64,000 nucleotides of DNA from Sphingomonas sp. (GTDB taxonomy: Bacteria > Pseudomonadota > Alphaproteobacteria > Sphingomonadales > Sphingomonadaceae): positions 102,645 through 166,644 of the forward strand of contig NZ_JAQZBC010000007.1 of the NCBI RefSeq assembly GCF_029239295.1, in the 5' to 3' direction. The notes beneath the pieces are model-generated. The model did no database searches. It was not told where the DNA came from and saw nothing but the letters and a program-made list of their open reading frames with translations. Below, piece by piece: positions 53,264 through 61,861 of the stretch. How positions within the stretch are numbered: the first letter of the stretch is position 1; each line of letters starts with the position of its first letter. A program made the position numbers and the translations under genes.

Positions 53264-53914
53264 TTGCCCGCCGTTTCTTTCTTTCTGCAGTCTCTCCGCC
53301 TGACCGGCCGACCGATCGGCGTCCTGATCCGCCGCCGCTCGTTGCTTCTCCTTCCGGTGGCCGGGTCCGCTTTGTCGGTGAGCGGGGCGGCCGGTGCGCA
53401 GGAATATGCGACGCGCGATGTCGGCGCCTGGGTGGTGGCGCCGAGCAGCGACCGGAACGGCTGCTTCCTCACGCGCAGCTATGGCGGGGCGCGTCAGACC
53501 ACGCTGCTGTTCGGACTGGATACCGACGGTAGCAATCGGCTGACCCTGCTGAACCCGAATTGGTCGATCCGGGAGAAAGAGCAGCTGAGGCTCACCTACC
53601 GCTTCTCCAACGCTTCCTTTCCGAAGCGGGCGGCGATCGGGATCGCGGCAAACGGCAAGAAGGGGTTCGTGACCAGTTTCGGGGACACCTTTCCGCGTAC
53701 CATGGCGACATCCACCTTTCTTCACGTGCGACGCGGGGATGTGCCGGTCGAGGAACTGACGCTCGACGGCAGCGGGGCAGCGGTCGCGGAACTTCGCAAG
53801 TGCGTAGACGTCTATCGGGCGGTGCCGGCGAAGGTCACGAAGGGGACCAAGGACGGTGGGCGAATCCCGCTGGATCCGTTCGCGTCCGCGCAGCGGCGCG
53901 ATTCGAAACGGTAA
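53264..53914 (+). CDS. Hypothetical exported protein
   Basis: I do not recognise this protein. From the TTG at 53264 it has 216 residues: a Lys/Arg-bearing lead, a hydrophobic export segment (SLLLLPVAGSALSVSGAAGA, ending near AQE), and a globular part with two cysteines (NGCFLTRSYGG and LRKCVDVYRAV) that could form a disulfide. TTG 53264 is chosen because AAGGAG lies eight bases upstream in ideal register; ATG 53198 is the next choice. The frame continues up to 53153. It lies between envelope-protein genes. Confidence 0.6.
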   Translation: MPAVSFFLQSLRLTGRPIGVLIRRRSLLLLPVAGSALSVSGAAGAQEYATRDVGAWVVAPSSDRNGCFLTRSYGGARQTTLLFGLDTDGSNRLTLLNPNWSIREKEQLRLTYRFSNASFPKRAAIGIAANGKKGFVTSFGDTFPRTMATSTFLHVRRGDVPVEELTLDGSGAAVAELRKCVDVYRAVPAKVTKGTKDGGRIPLDPFASAQRRDSKR

Positions 53915-54119
53915 GAAGTTGCGATGAATTGGTTCAGGATCGGTTCAGCTGAAAAGAACAGCGTTATGCAGTAGGTAAGATTAACTAAGTTAAGGTTGGC
54001 GCTTAGTGGCTTCAAGCGCTCATTTCACCGTGCAACTGCCCCAATTCACCGACATCTCTATTGCAGGAATGTGTCTGCAGGCGCTCCTTCACTTGGCTAA
54101 TAATTAATGGAAGAGAGCA
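53915..54119. other. AT-rich intergenic region, 205 bp, with tandem GGTTCAG
   Basis: This region is clearly richer in A/T than its surroundings. It contains GGTTCAG twice at an 11-bp interval (53931-53937 and 53942-53948) and runs such as TTAACTAAGTTAA and TAATAATTAATGG. It probably holds the promoter of the lipoprotein gene at 54120. No gene is supported. Confidence 0.5.
53931..53948 (+). promoter_or_regulatory. Tandem GGTTCAG repeat, 11-bp period
   Basis: Two identical GGTTCAG heptamers one helical turn apart lie 170 bases ahead of the lipoprotein gene. Direct repeats at 10-11 bp are the usual pattern of OmpR-family response-regulator sites. The binding protein is unknown. Confidence 0.45.
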
Positions 54120-54428
54120 ATGCTCCCAGCAATGACGAAACTTGCCCCTGTGATTGTGATTATGGCTGCGGCCACGATGCTTGGTGGCTGCGCGACGAAG
54201 TCTTACGTGCGCGAACAGATCGCGCCGGTGAGCCAGCGCGTCGACGCCATCGAAACGCAGCTGCAGGCAACCGACAGCACCGCCAAGCAGGCGCTGGCAG
54301 AGGCACAGGCGGCATCCGGCCAGACGCAGCAGAACGGGCAGCGGCTCGATCAGCTGAACGGCCGGGTCGACGGTGTCGAACAGCGCATGCAGGAGCAGGA
54401 GCGCCGGGGTAAGCGACCGCGCCACTGA
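54120..54428 (+). CDS. Small coiled-coil lipoprotein
   Basis: The 102-residue protein has a lipoprotein signal (LAPVIVIMAAATMLGGCATK, lipid Cys near residue 24) and a heptad-rich helix (VSQRVDAIETQLQATDS, RLDQLNGRVDGVEQRMQ) with a basic tail. It resembles Lpp/OprI-like or SlyB-type small envelope proteins; no terminal Lys for peptidoglycan linkage is seen. An L,D-transpeptidase gene follows 86 bases later. A second ATG at 54132 is possible; GGAAGAGAG precedes 54120. Confidence 0.75.
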   Translation: MLPAMTKLAPVIVIMAAATMLGGCATKSYVREQIAPVSQRVDAIETQLQATDSTAKQALAEAQAASGQTQQNGQRLDQLNGRVDGVEQRMQEQERRGKRPRH

Positions 54429-54514
54429 TGCACCGGCGCCTGTCGCCGACACTTGCATTGTGACTAAATGGGTGGCCGTCCCGCAGCGGGCGGCCATTCT
54501 TGACCTGGGATCTG

Positions 54515-55219
54515 ATGATCAAGATCGTATTGATGCTCGCCGGTGCGGCGCTGGTCGCCACCGGCGCAGGTGCCGCGCCGAAGAAGGCCCCGCCTGCCAA
54601 GCCCAAGGTGAAGGCGAAGGCGCGCCCGGCCGCGGCAGCCGCCGCCCCGGTGGTGATCAACCCCTCGCCCGACACGCAGCGGGTCGCGGCATGGATCGCC
54701 GTATCCGGTGATAATCGCAAGCTGCCCTATGCCATTCTCGACAAGAACACGGCATCGCTGATCCTGTACGATGCCAAGGGGAAGCCGCTGGCCCAGGTGC
54801 CAACCCTGATTGGCATTGCCCCGGGCGACGATGCGACGCCGGGGGTGGGCAGCAAGAAGCTGGGTGAGATCGGCCCCGCTGAGAAGACCACGCCGGCCGG
54901 CCGCTTTCTGGCGAAGTTCGGCTACGCCTATGGCCAGCAGCGCGTGCTGTGGGTCGATTACGCCAACAGCGTCGCCATTCACCCCATCCCCGGGGATGCC
55001 GCGAAGAAGGAAAAGCGGCGCGAGCGGATGCTGTCGGAAACACCCGACGACAATCGCATCACCTTTGGCTGCATCAACGTGCCGCGCGCCTTCTTCGGCA
55101 ACAGCCTGCGTCCGTTGTTCCAGAAGAACGGCGGCTATGTTTACGTGCTGCCCGACAGCAAGCCGCTGGAAGACGTATTCCCCCGCCTGCGTGTCCACGC
55201 ACTGACCGCCGGCGCCTGA
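54515..55219 (+). CDS. L,D-transpeptidase-like protein (YkuD fold)
   Basis: The 234-residue exported protein has a short signal, an Ala/Lys/Pro linker (about 20-45) and a YkuD-like catalytic domain: LPYAILDKNTASLILYDAKG, HPIPG with His near 156, and DDNRITFGCINVPRAFF with the catalytic Cys near 186. The family motif is S/T-H-G-C-x-N; here the His before Gly is Phe (TFGCIN), which could reduce or alter activity. It lies next to a small lipoprotein gene, which fits envelope work. ATG 54515 chosen; TTG 54500 is also in frame. Confidence 0.8.
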   Translation: MIKIVLMLAGAALVATGAGAAPKKAPPAKPKVKAKARPAAAAAAPVVINPSPDTQRVAAWIAVSGDNRKLPYAILDKNTASLILYDAKGKPLAQVPTLIGIAPGDDATPGVGSKKLGEIGPAEKTTPAGRFLAKFGYAYGQQRVLWVDYANSVAIHPIPGDAAKKEKRRERMLSETPDDNRITFGCINVPRAFFGNSLRPLFQKNGGYVYVLPDSKPLEDVFPRLRVHALTAGA

Positions 55220-55342
55220 CCGATCAACGACGCACCTCGGCAGCAGTCGGGAAAACGACGACAGCGCCGGCGAGACGCGCGGCGCTGGTGAAGGGCAGGA
55301 GGGACCGGGGCGGCCGATCGCCGCCCGGCCACGATGCCGCGA

Positions 55343-55963
55343 TCAGGCGATGCCGGTGAGCAGGCCGACGCCCACTATTGCTGCGACGGCGCCTGCGGAG
55401 CGCATCACCTGAGCCACGCCGCGCCCTGCAATCGCGTTGTTCAACACGGCGCCTGAGCCGATCCCGATCGTCATCAGAATCGAACTGCCGAGCAGGAAGC
55501 CGCCGGCATAAGGAAGCGCGCCCGAGGCTGCGGGAATTTCCGACCCATGCGCAAAACCGTGAAAGATCGCGAAGAGCGCAACGACCGCAGCGGCCACCGC
55601 GGTCTGGGTTTTGACGTTGAGCGCCACGGCGGCGCCGAGAACGACGACCGACAAGGCGATCACGACCTCCACCATCGCGGACGCCGGGGTGGCAAAACCG
55701 AGGATGCCGCCGACGGCCATCGCCGCGAGAAACGCCAGCGGCAGCGACCAAAGGGCGCGGCCGCCACGCTGATAGGCGAAGATGCCCACCAGCAGCATCG
55801 CCAGCGCGTGATCCAGTCCCGTGAACGGGTGCATGAGGCCGTGGACGGCGCCGCCGGCCACGTCATGGCCAGGATGCGCGAGCGCTACGCCGGGAAGCAT
55901 GAGCAGGCCACCCCCCAGCAGGCGGATCGAATTCGTCAGGGCCTTGGAGGCGTTACCAGTCAT
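55343..55963 (-). CDS. HupE/UreJ family nickel permease
   Basis: The 206-residue membrane protein has a cleavable start, then HPGHDVAGGAVHGLMHPFTG, LDHALAMLLVGIFAYQRG and FHGFAHGSEIPAA, the His-rich motifs of HupE/UreJ, with about six membrane helices. These carry nickel (or cobalt) across the inner membrane. It lies at the edge of the urease cluster but on the opposite strand. ATG 55963 follows ATGGAGCG; the open frame further upstream is not supported by a ribosome site. Confidence 0.9.
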   Translation of the reverse strand: MTGNASKALTNSIRLLGGGLLMLPGVALAHPGHDVAGGAVHGLMHPFTGLDHALAMLLVGIFAYQRGGRALWSLPLAFLAAMAVGGILGFATPASAMVEVVIALSVVVLGAAVALNVKTQTAVAAAVVALFAIFHGFAHGSEIPAASGALPYAGGFLLGSSILMTIGIGSGAVLNNAIAGRGVAQVMRSAGAVAAIVGVGLLTGIA

Positions 55964-56232
55964 CCCATCGCTCCATTCGCTTGTCGCTTCCCCGGCGAAC
56001 GAATGGCGGAACGTTATGCAGAAGTTGATCAGGGATATTACTATGGTGCCCACGCGGGTGGCCGGCAGTAACGTCGTTCGAAAGCAACCCGGTCGTCGGG
56101 TTCATCGCATCGGGCAGGTGATTATCACAGCCATGTGACCCGTTTCGGTCGGGGCGTAGCTCCCGCCGGGTTCAGCGGTTTCACCGGATGGGATGCGTCA
56201 CGCGCCGCAAACCTTTGCGCAGGTGGGTGGAT
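55964..56232. other. Divergent intergenic region, 269 bp
   Basis: The region between hupE and crcB must contain both promoters. It has the near-perfect palindrome GTGATTATCAC at 56118-56128. No fluoride riboswitch could be recognised ahead of crcB. No gene is supported. Confidence 0.4.
56118..56128. promoter_or_regulatory. GTGATTATCAC palindrome
   Basis: Five-base arms GTGAT and ATCAC around a central T. It lies between the divergent nickel permease and crcB genes. The tail ATCACAG also occurs at 57181-57187 ahead of ureA. Regulator unknown. Confidence 0.3.
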
Positions 56233-56633
56233 ATGGTGTTGACCGACATAGCCCTTGTTGCGCTGGGTGGTGGTGCAGGCTCGCTGCTCCGCTGGCTGGT
56301 CGGCAAGATGGTGTCCAGCCCCAAACCCGGCGGCATTCCCTGGTCCACGGTGGTGATCAACATCACCGGCGCCTTTGTCATCGGCTATCTGTCGATCCTG
56401 TTCTCGGTCGAATGGCATGACCGGTATGGAAGCTTCCTGAAATCAGCGATCCTGACTGGCGTGCGGGGGGGTATACCACCTTCAGCACCATGGAGCTCGA
56501 TACCGCTAAGTTGTTCCGCGCGGGCGGAGCGCGGGGCGGGGCAGGAAAGGCAGCAGCGTACATTATCGTCCAGCTGGCCGTGGGCATCGCCGCAGCCAGG
56601 CTTGGCGCGACGCTGGCGCGCGCGGGTGGCTAG
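56233..56633 (+). pseudogene. crcB: crcB fluoride channel, first copy, frameshifted
   Basis: The first 77 codons encode a normal CrcB/Fluc start (LVALGGGAGSLLRWLVGKMV, STVVINITGAFVIGYLSILF). At the G-run 56465-56471 the frame is lost: the next base register reads YTTFSTMELDTAKLF and ends AARLGATLARAGG before a stop at 56631-56633. One missing base in seven consecutive G restores the family motif GGYTTFSTM. It may be a sequencing error, a true pseudogene, or a site of slippage. CrcB exports fluoride as a dimer; a second intact gene follows 72 bases later. Confidence 0.8.
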
Positions 56634-56705
56634 TCAAACACACCGCAGCCGCGGCTGTGAGCGCTGCGGCGACGCAAGCTGGAGTCGCGCAACAAGGAGG
56701 CCATC

Positions 56706-57104
56706 ATGGTCCGCGCAATAGCATTGGTGTTTGTCGGCGGCGCGGTAGGCGCGGTGATCAGGGAATTGCTGATGCTGGGCGTGCCAACCGCCAGGGACGG
56801 GTTCGTGTGGTCGATCTTCGTCGCCAACGTCGTCGCGTCTTTCATCCTCGGCCTGATCAACGGTCTGCATTCCCGCCAGGCATTGGGGAATGATGCGAAC
56901 CTGCTGTTGGGAACGGGCGTGTGCGGCGGCATGTCGACCTTCTCCAGCCTGGTCTATGCCACGTTTGTCCTGATGGCAGGTTCAGCCGTCGGCATGCGTG
57001 TCGGCCTGGTCTATGTCGGCGCCAATCTGATCGTCGGTTTCGTTCTGGTCATGGCCGGCCTCAAAGTGGGCGAGTCGATGGGCGCTCGCGACGCGCACCG
57101 CTGA
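56706..57104 (+). CDS. crcB: CrcB/Fluc fluoride channel, second copy
   Basis: The 132-residue membrane protein has the CrcB motifs FVGGAVGAVIRELLMLG, WSIFVANVVASFILGLINGL and GTGVCGGMSTFSSLVYATFV (family GG-x-S/T-T-F-S), with four helices. Such channels let fluoride out of the cell. The arginine of the usual GALLRY motif appears as IRE. AACAAGGAGG lies before the ATG. Tandem CrcB genes may form a heterodimer, as seen in some Gram-positives. Confidence 0.92.
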   Translation: MVRAIALVFVGGAVGAVIRELLMLGVPTARDGFVWSIFVANVVASFILGLINGLHSRQALGNDANLLLGTGVCGGMSTFSSLVYATFVLMAGSAVGMRVGLVYVGANLIVGFVLVMAGLKVGESMGARDAHR

Positions 57105-57197
57105 GCAACGCAGCGTCGCACCGCATGGCAAAGGCCGATGTGGCGGACGCTGCCGAGATGATCGCAGGCGCTACGTAGATATCACAGACGGCACCAG

Positions 57198-57260
57198 CGA
57201 TAACATGCAGTATCGGTGTCGATAACATCAGGTGTTCCGCCGGTTTTTTCACGCGGAACA
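57198..57260. promoter_or_regulatory. Repeats upstream of ureA
   Basis: CGATAACAT occurs at 57198-57206 and 57220-57228, two turns (22 bp) apart. Downstream, TGTTCCGC (57233-57240) and GCGGAACA (57253-57260) form perfect eight-base inverted arms with a 12-base spacer, ending 47 bases before ureA. Both look like protein-binding sites for control of the urease operon. I could not match them to NtrC, NikR or Nur consensus sites. Confidence 0.5.
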
Positions 57261-57307
57261 AGAAGATGCGCGTCGCCCGAAAGATATCCAGACTTCAGAG
57301 GTTAGCC

Positions 57308-57610
57308 ATGCATCTGACGCCGCGAGAAACCGACAAGCTGCTCATCTACATGATGTCCATGGTTGCCCAGCGCCGCAAGGACGACGGCTTGAAGCTCAAT
57401 CACCCCGAGGCGGTCTCGCTGATCGCCGCTGCCGCGCTGGACAATGCGCGCGCCGGAAAGACGGTGGAGGAGGTGATGGAGCTGGCGCGCAAGACCATCA
57501 CCAAGGCGGACGTCATGGACGGGGTGATCGACATGATCCCCTACGTCCAGGTGGAGGCGGTCTTCACCGACGGTAGCCGGCTGGTGACCGTCCACAATCC
57601 CGTCCAATAA
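57308..57610 (+). CDS. ureA: Urease gamma subunit UreA
   Basis: The 100-residue subunit has the family sequence [20 protein letters not shown], then [20 protein letters not shown] and [23 protein letters not shown] 57308 is the conserved start. It forms the (alpha-beta-gamma)3 urease complex with the next two genes, 15 and 45 bases downstream of each other. Confidence 0.98.
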   Translation: MHLTPRETDKLLIYMMSMVAQRRKDDGLKLNHPEAVSLIAAAALDNARAGKTVEEVMELARKTITKADVMDGVIDMIPYVQVEAVFTDGSRLVTVHNPVQ

Positions 57611-57625
57611 GGAAGGATCGCTGCG

Positions 57626-58036
57626 ATGGCGGCCAAAACAGATAAGGCGCCGGTCGGCGGGCTCGTGCTTGCGTCGGGCGATATCGAGATCAACGCCGGC
57701 TATCCGACGACCACGATCAAGGTTCGCAACACCGGCGACAGGCCGATCCAGGTCGGATCGCACTTCCATTTCTTCGAGGTCAATTCGGCGCTCGAATTCC
57801 CCCGGGAACAGGCATTCGGCCAGCGGCTGAACATCCCGGCGACCACCGCCGTGCGGTTCGAGCCCGGGGACGAGAAGGAAATCGTGCTTGTTCCCTTCCA
57901 GGGCAGGCAGCGGGCCATCGGGTTCAACGGGCTGGTGAACGGCTGGGTCGGCAACGAAAGCTACGACGCTTTCCGCCCGCGGCTGGCCGACGCGAAGGAG
58001 CGGATCGCGCGCTACGGGTTCAAGGATCAGTCCTGA
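57626..58036 (+). CDS. ureB: Urease beta subunit UreB
   Basis: The 136-residue subunit shows [40 protein letters not shown] and [20 protein letters not shown]. It is slightly longer at its start than the Klebsiella beta subunit. AATAAGGAAGG lies before the ATG. Structural partner of UreA and UreC. Confidence 0.98.
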   Translation: MAAKTDKAPVGGLVLASGDIEINAGYPTTTIKVRNTGDRPIQVGSHFHFFEVNSALEFPREQAFGQRLNIPATTAVRFEPGDEKEIVLVPFQGRQRAIGFNGLVNGWVGNESYDAFRPRLADAKERIARYGFKDQS

Positions 58037-58081
58037 GCAGCGCCGATCCTTTTGCCCCCCTCAAGAACAGGCAGCTGAACC

Positions 58082-59800
58082 ATGGCGAACATTTCCAGGC
58101 GTCAATATTCGGACCTGTATGGTCCGACCACCGGCGACAAGATCCGGCTTGGCGATACCGACCTTTATATCGAGATCGAAAAGGATCTGCGGGTCTATGG
58201 CGAAGAGGCGGTCTATGGCGGCGGCAAGACGCTGCGCGACGGCATGGGGTTCGACAATGAGCTGACCAGCATCGGTGGCGCGCCCGACCTCGTCATCACC
58301 AACGTCACCATCGTTGATGCGATCCAGGGCGTCATCAAGGCCGACGTCGGCATCAAGAACGGCTTGATCTGCGGCATCGGCAAGGCGGGCAACCCGTCGA
58401 TCATGCCCAATGTGACACCGGCGCTGGCGCTCGGGCCGGGAACGGATGCCATCTCTGGCGAACATCTGATCCTGACGGCCGGCGGCATCGACGCGCACGT
58501 CCATTTCATCTCGCCGCAGCAGGCGCAGGCCGCGCTCAGCAATGGCATCACGACGCTGTTCGGCGGCGGCATCGGGCCGACCGATGGCACCAACGGAACG
58601 ACCATCACGCCCGGCACCTGGAACATCGAGGCGATGCTTCGCTCGTTCGACGGGTGGCCGGTGAACGCCGGTGTTCTGGGCAAAGGGAATTGCTCGACCG
58701 CCGGGCCGATCGAGGAGCAGCTCGTCGCCGGTGCGATGGGGCTGAAGATCCATGAGGATTGGGGTTCCACGCCTGCGGCGATCCGATCCGCCTTGAGCGT
58801 TGCCGACCGGTTCGACGTGCAGGTCTGCATCCACACCGATACGCTGAACGAAGCCGGCTTTGTCGAAAACACCATCGCCGCCTTCGAAGGGCGAACGATC
58901 CACACCTATCATACCGAGGGTGCGGGCGGCGGCCATGCGCCCGACATCATCCGCGTCGCCGGCCAGCCCAATGTCCTGCCCAGCTCGACCAATCCGACGC
59001 TGCCCTATGGCGTGAACTCGCAGGCCGAGCTCTTCGACATGACGATGATCTGCCATAACCTTAGCCCGAAGATCCCGACCGACGTGTCGTTCGCCGAGAG
59101 CCGCGTGCGGCCCGAGACGATCGCGGCGGAAAACGTGCTGCACGATCTGGGCGCGATCTCGATCATCTCCAGCGACAGCCAGGCGATGGGCCGGGTGGGC
59201 GAATCCTGGCTGCGCACGGTCCAGATGGCGCATCTGATGAAGGTCCGCCGCGGCGCTTATCCAGGCGACCAGTCGAACAACGACAATGAACGGGTGCTCC
59301 GCTTCGTCGCCAAGGTGACGATCAACCCGGCGATCGCGCAGGGCGTGAGCCAGATCATCGGTTCGGTCGAAGTCGGCAAGATGGCGGACCTGGTGCTGTG
59401 GTCGCCGGCGTTCTTCGGCGCGAAGCCGAAGATGGTGATCAAGGGCGGCTTCATCTCCTGGGCGTTGATGGGCGATCCCAACGCGTCGCTGCCGACGCCG
59501 CAGCCGGTGATCTACCGCCCGATGTTCGGACAGATGGGCTCCGCACTGGCGCGCACGCGGGTGACCTTCACCTCGCGCGCGGCATTCGATGACGGCATCG
59601 CCGACCGGTACGAGCTCCAGTCGCAGGTGATGCCGGTCTACGCCACGCGGACGATCGGCAAGTCGAGCATGGTGCGCAACAATGCGCTGCCGGTGATCGA
59701 GGTGAACCCGGAGACGTTCGCGGTGACGGTCGACGGCACGCACGCGACGATCGAGCCGGCGCAGACGCTGCCGCTGACGCAATTGCACTTCTTCAGCTGA
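58082..59800 (+). CDS. ureC: Urease alpha (catalytic) subunit UreC
   Basis: The 572-residue subunit hydrolyses urea to ammonia and carbamate at a dinickel site. The ligands are in place: [13 protein letters not shown] (two His), the carbamylated Lys in [10 protein letters not shown] (Lys 222, His 224, Asp 226), [28 protein letters not shown] and SSDSQAMGR (Asp). The mobile flap reads [15 protein letters not shown]: Cys 324 and His 325 match Cys319 and His320 of Klebsiella, but the equivalents of His312 and His321 are Leu 317 and Asn 326. This flap form also appears in some other bacterial lineages as I recall, so activity is likely kept. Confidence 0.97.
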   Translation: MANISRRQYSDLYGPTTGDKIRLGDTDLYIEIEKDLRVYGEEAVYGGGKTLRDGMGFDNELTSIGGAPDLVITNVTIVDAIQGVIKADVGIKNGLICGIGKAGNPSIMPNVTPALALGPGTDAISGEHLILTAGGIDAHVHFISPQQAQAALSNGITTLFGGGIGPTDGTNGTTITPGTWNIEAMLRSFDGWPVNAGVLGKGNCSTAGPIEEQLVAGAMGLKIHEDWGSTPAAIRSALSVADRFDVQVCIHTDTLNEAGFVENTIAAFEGRTIHTYHTEGAGGGHAPDIIRVAGQPNVLPSSTNPTLPYGVNSQAELFDMTMICHNLSPKIPTDVSFAESRVRPETIAAENVLHDLGAISIISSDSQAMGRVGESWLRTVQMAHLMKVRRGAYPGDQSNNDNERVLRFVAKVTINPAIAQGVSQIIGSVEVGKMADLVLWSPAFFGAKPKMVIKGGFISWALMGDPNASLPTPQPVIYRPMFGQMGSALARTRVTFTSRAAFDDGIADRYELQSQVMPVYATRTIGKSSMVRNNALPVIEVNPETFAVTVDGTHATIEPAQTLPLTQLHFFS

Positions 59801-59841
59801 CGTCCGGCGCGAGGACGAGAGTTCGACACCAAGCGGAGAGA

Positions 59842-60486
59842 ATGATGATCCTGGTCGAAAAGACGCTCGGTAATATCAGGGATCAGGTGTGGAAGGGGGC
59901 GAATGTCGAGGATCTCGTCCTCGAACAATGGGAAGCACCCAAGAGCCGGCTGCGCAAGAACACGCCCAGCGGGATCGAACTCGCCATTTCGCTGCCGCGG
60001 TCAGAGCATCTCCACGACGGCGACGTTCTCTACCATGATCCGGCCACTAGCCGCATCGTCGTCGCGCGCATCCCGCTGAGCGAGGTGATGGTCATCGACT
60101 TGGACATGCCGGCGCTGATGCCGCAGTCCGAGATGCTTCGCCTCGTGTTCGAGATCGGCCATGCGCTGGGCAACCAGCATTGGCCGGCGGTGATCAAGAA
60201 ACAGACGATCTACGTGCCGCTGTCGGTCGATCGAAAGGTCATGTCATCGGTGATGCGGACGCATGCGTTCCAGCATGCATCGATCCGGTTCGAGCCGGGC
60301 GAGGATGTCGCCCAGCGCCTTGATCCGAGTGAAATCCGGCTGCTGTTCGGCGGGGCGGACGCCACGCCGCACCATCATCACGGCCAGGCAGATGGGCCGG
60401 CGGGCGCGCAGGCAGGCGGCCCGGTGAGCGGGCAGGTGAACGGGCAAGTTCAGGGACAGGAACGGATCCTGGCCAATGAACGCTGA
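59842..60486 (+). CDS. ureE: Urease nickel chaperone UreE
   Basis: The 214-residue protein has the UreE domains: a peptide-binding N-terminal part (ILVEKTLGNIRDQVW, then LRKNTPSGIELAISLP) and a metal-binding part with FEIGHALGNQHWPAVIKKQT and MRTHAFQHASIRFEPGEDVA. The His tail is short (PHHHHGQ) and is followed by a Gly-Gln repeat (GPVSGQVNGQVQGQ). It delivers nickel to the UreDFG complex. Its 3' end overlaps ureF by 11 bases. Confidence 0.95.
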   Translation: MMILVEKTLGNIRDQVWKGANVEDLVLEQWEAPKSRLRKNTPSGIELAISLPRSEHLHDGDVLYHDPATSRIVVARIPLSEVMVIDLDMPALMPQSEMLRLVFEIGHALGNQHWPAVIKKQTIYVPLSVDRKVMSSVMRTHAFQHASIRFEPGEDVAQRLDPSEIRLLFGGADATPHHHHGQADGPAGAQAGGPVSGQVNGQVQGQERILANER

Positions 60487-61189
60487 GGCGCAGCTGATCG
60501 GCCCCGACGTGGGCCGTTTGGCGCGGTTGCTGCAATTTGCCGATTCGACCTTGCCCGTGGGGGCGTTCTCCTTCTCGCAGGGGCTGGAATCGGCGGTCCA
60601 GCTGAACATCGTCACCGATGCCGCGAGCCTTAAGGATTATCTGACGCTGATCCTACGGCAGGCCGCCTATATGGACGGTGTCGCGCTGCTCCACGCGTGC
60701 CGCGCCGCGGCGCGCGGCGATTATGATGCGCTGCTGGAGGCCGACAGCGCCTTGTGGATCCGCCGGGTGGGCGAGGAACAGCAGATGATGCTGGCCCGGA
60801 TGGGCAAGAAGTTCGCTGAACTCGCAACCGCCATCGCGCCATCGCCGCTGCTCAGCCGCTGGCTGGACGACATACGTAGCGGCGCAACGCCGGGCTGCCT
60901 GCCGGTGGCGCAGGCGATCGTGCTCGACAGCCTTGGCGCGCATGAGGCGGACGCCTTCACCGTCCACCAATATGGGCTGGCGTCGATGATCCTGAACGCC
61001 GCGCTTCGGCTGATGCGGATCGATCACGTCGCCACGCAGCGGCTGCTGTTCGAGGCGCAAGGCTCGACCCGCGACCATTACCGCGTGGTCCGCTCGCTCG
61101 AGCTTGAGGAGATGTCGAGCTTCGCACCGGTGTTCGAAGTCGTCGTCGCACATCACACCAAGACGCACCTGCGCCTGTTCATGAACTGA
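60476..61189 (+). CDS. ureF: Urease accessory protein UreF
   Basis: The 237-residue protein matches Ure[21 protein letters not shown] near residue 18, [20 protein letters not shown], and the closing [20 protein letters not shown]. UreF joins UreD and UreG in the activation complex. Overlaps the ureE end, so it is coupled. Confidence 0.96.
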   Translation: MNAEAQLIGPDVGRLARLLQFADSTLPVGAFSFSQGLESAVQLNIVTDAASLKDYLTLILRQAAYMDGVALLHACRAAARGDYDALLEADSALWIRRVGEEQQMMLARMGKKFAELATAIAPSPLLSRWLDDIRSGATPGCLPVAQAIVLDSLGAHEADAFTVHQYGLASMILNAALRLMRIDHVATQRLLFEAQGSTRDHYRVVRSLELEEMSSFAPVFEVVVAHHTKTHLRLFMN

Positions 61190-61211
61190 CCTGCCCAACC
61201 AGGAGCAAGAG

Positions 61212-61859
61212 ATGAAGAAGATCACGCGCATTGGCATCGGGGGGCCGGTCGGGTCCGGCAAGACGGCGGTTATTGAGACGATCACCCCGCGCCTGATCGA
61301 GCGCGGCGTCCGGCCGCTCATCATCACCAACGACGTGGTGACCACCGAGGATGCCAAGCAGGTCCGGCGCACGCTGCAGGGCATTCTGGTGGAGGAGAAG
61401 ATCGTCGGGGTCGAGACAGGCGCGTGCCCGCACACCGCGGTGCGCGAGGATCCGTCGATGAACATTGCCGCGGTCGAGGAACTGGAGGGCCGCTATCCCG
61501 ACAGCGATGTCGTGCTGATCGAATCCGGCGGAGACAATCTGACGCTGACGTTCAGCCCCGCGCTCGCCGATTTCTACATCTACGTCATCGATGTGGCGGC
61601 GGGCGACAAGATCCCGCGCAAGAACGGCGCCGGGGTCTGCCAGTCGGACATTCTGGTGATCAACAAGATCGACCTGGCGCCTTACGTCGACGCAAGCCTT
61701 GAGGTGATGGATCGCGACTCCCGCCTGATGCGGGGGACCAAGCCCTTCGTCTTCACCAACTGCAAGACCGGCGAGGGCGTCGAGACGCTGATGGACATGA
61801 TCATGGACATGGCGCTGTTCGACGTGAGCCCGGCCCCGTTGGTGGCGGCGCAGGGATAG
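61212..61859 (+). CDS. ureG: Urease accessory GTPase UreG
   Basis: The 215-residue SIMIBI GTPase has the P-loop [14 protein letters not shown], the nickel-site CPH in [35 protein letters not shown] (switch) and the base-binding [10 protein letters not shown]. It powers nickel insertion. AGGAGCAAGAG lies before the ATG. Confidence 0.98.
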   Translation: MKKITRIGIGGPVGSGKTAVIETITPRLIERGVRPLIITNDVVTTEDAKQVRRTLQGILVEEKIVGVETGACPHTAVREDPSMNIAAVEELEGRYPDSDVVLIESGGDNLTLTFSPALADFYIYVIDVAAGDKIPRKNGAGVCQSDILVINKIDLAPYVDASLEVMDRDSRLMRGTKPFVFTNCKTGEGVETLMDMIMDMALFDVSPAPLVAAQG

Positions 61860-61861
61860 CC

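Noticed and set aside
54107..54412. 101-codon alternative frame over the small lipoprotein gene
   Set aside because: The frame at 54120 has a lipobox and coiled-coil heptads; the alternative is Arg/Ala-rich without a signal.
56129..56232. Fluoride riboswitch ahead of crcB
   Set aside because: The conserved fluoride aptamer core could not be found between hupE and crcB.
57105..57307. Sigma-54 promoter or NtrC site before ureA
   Set aside because: A TGGCA-like stretch at 57125 lacks the GC of the -12 element, and the GCACCA half-site has no partner at the proper distance.
58061..59788. 575-codon antisense frame under ureC
   Set aside because: UreC is certain on the plus strand; the antisense translation has no recognisable domain.
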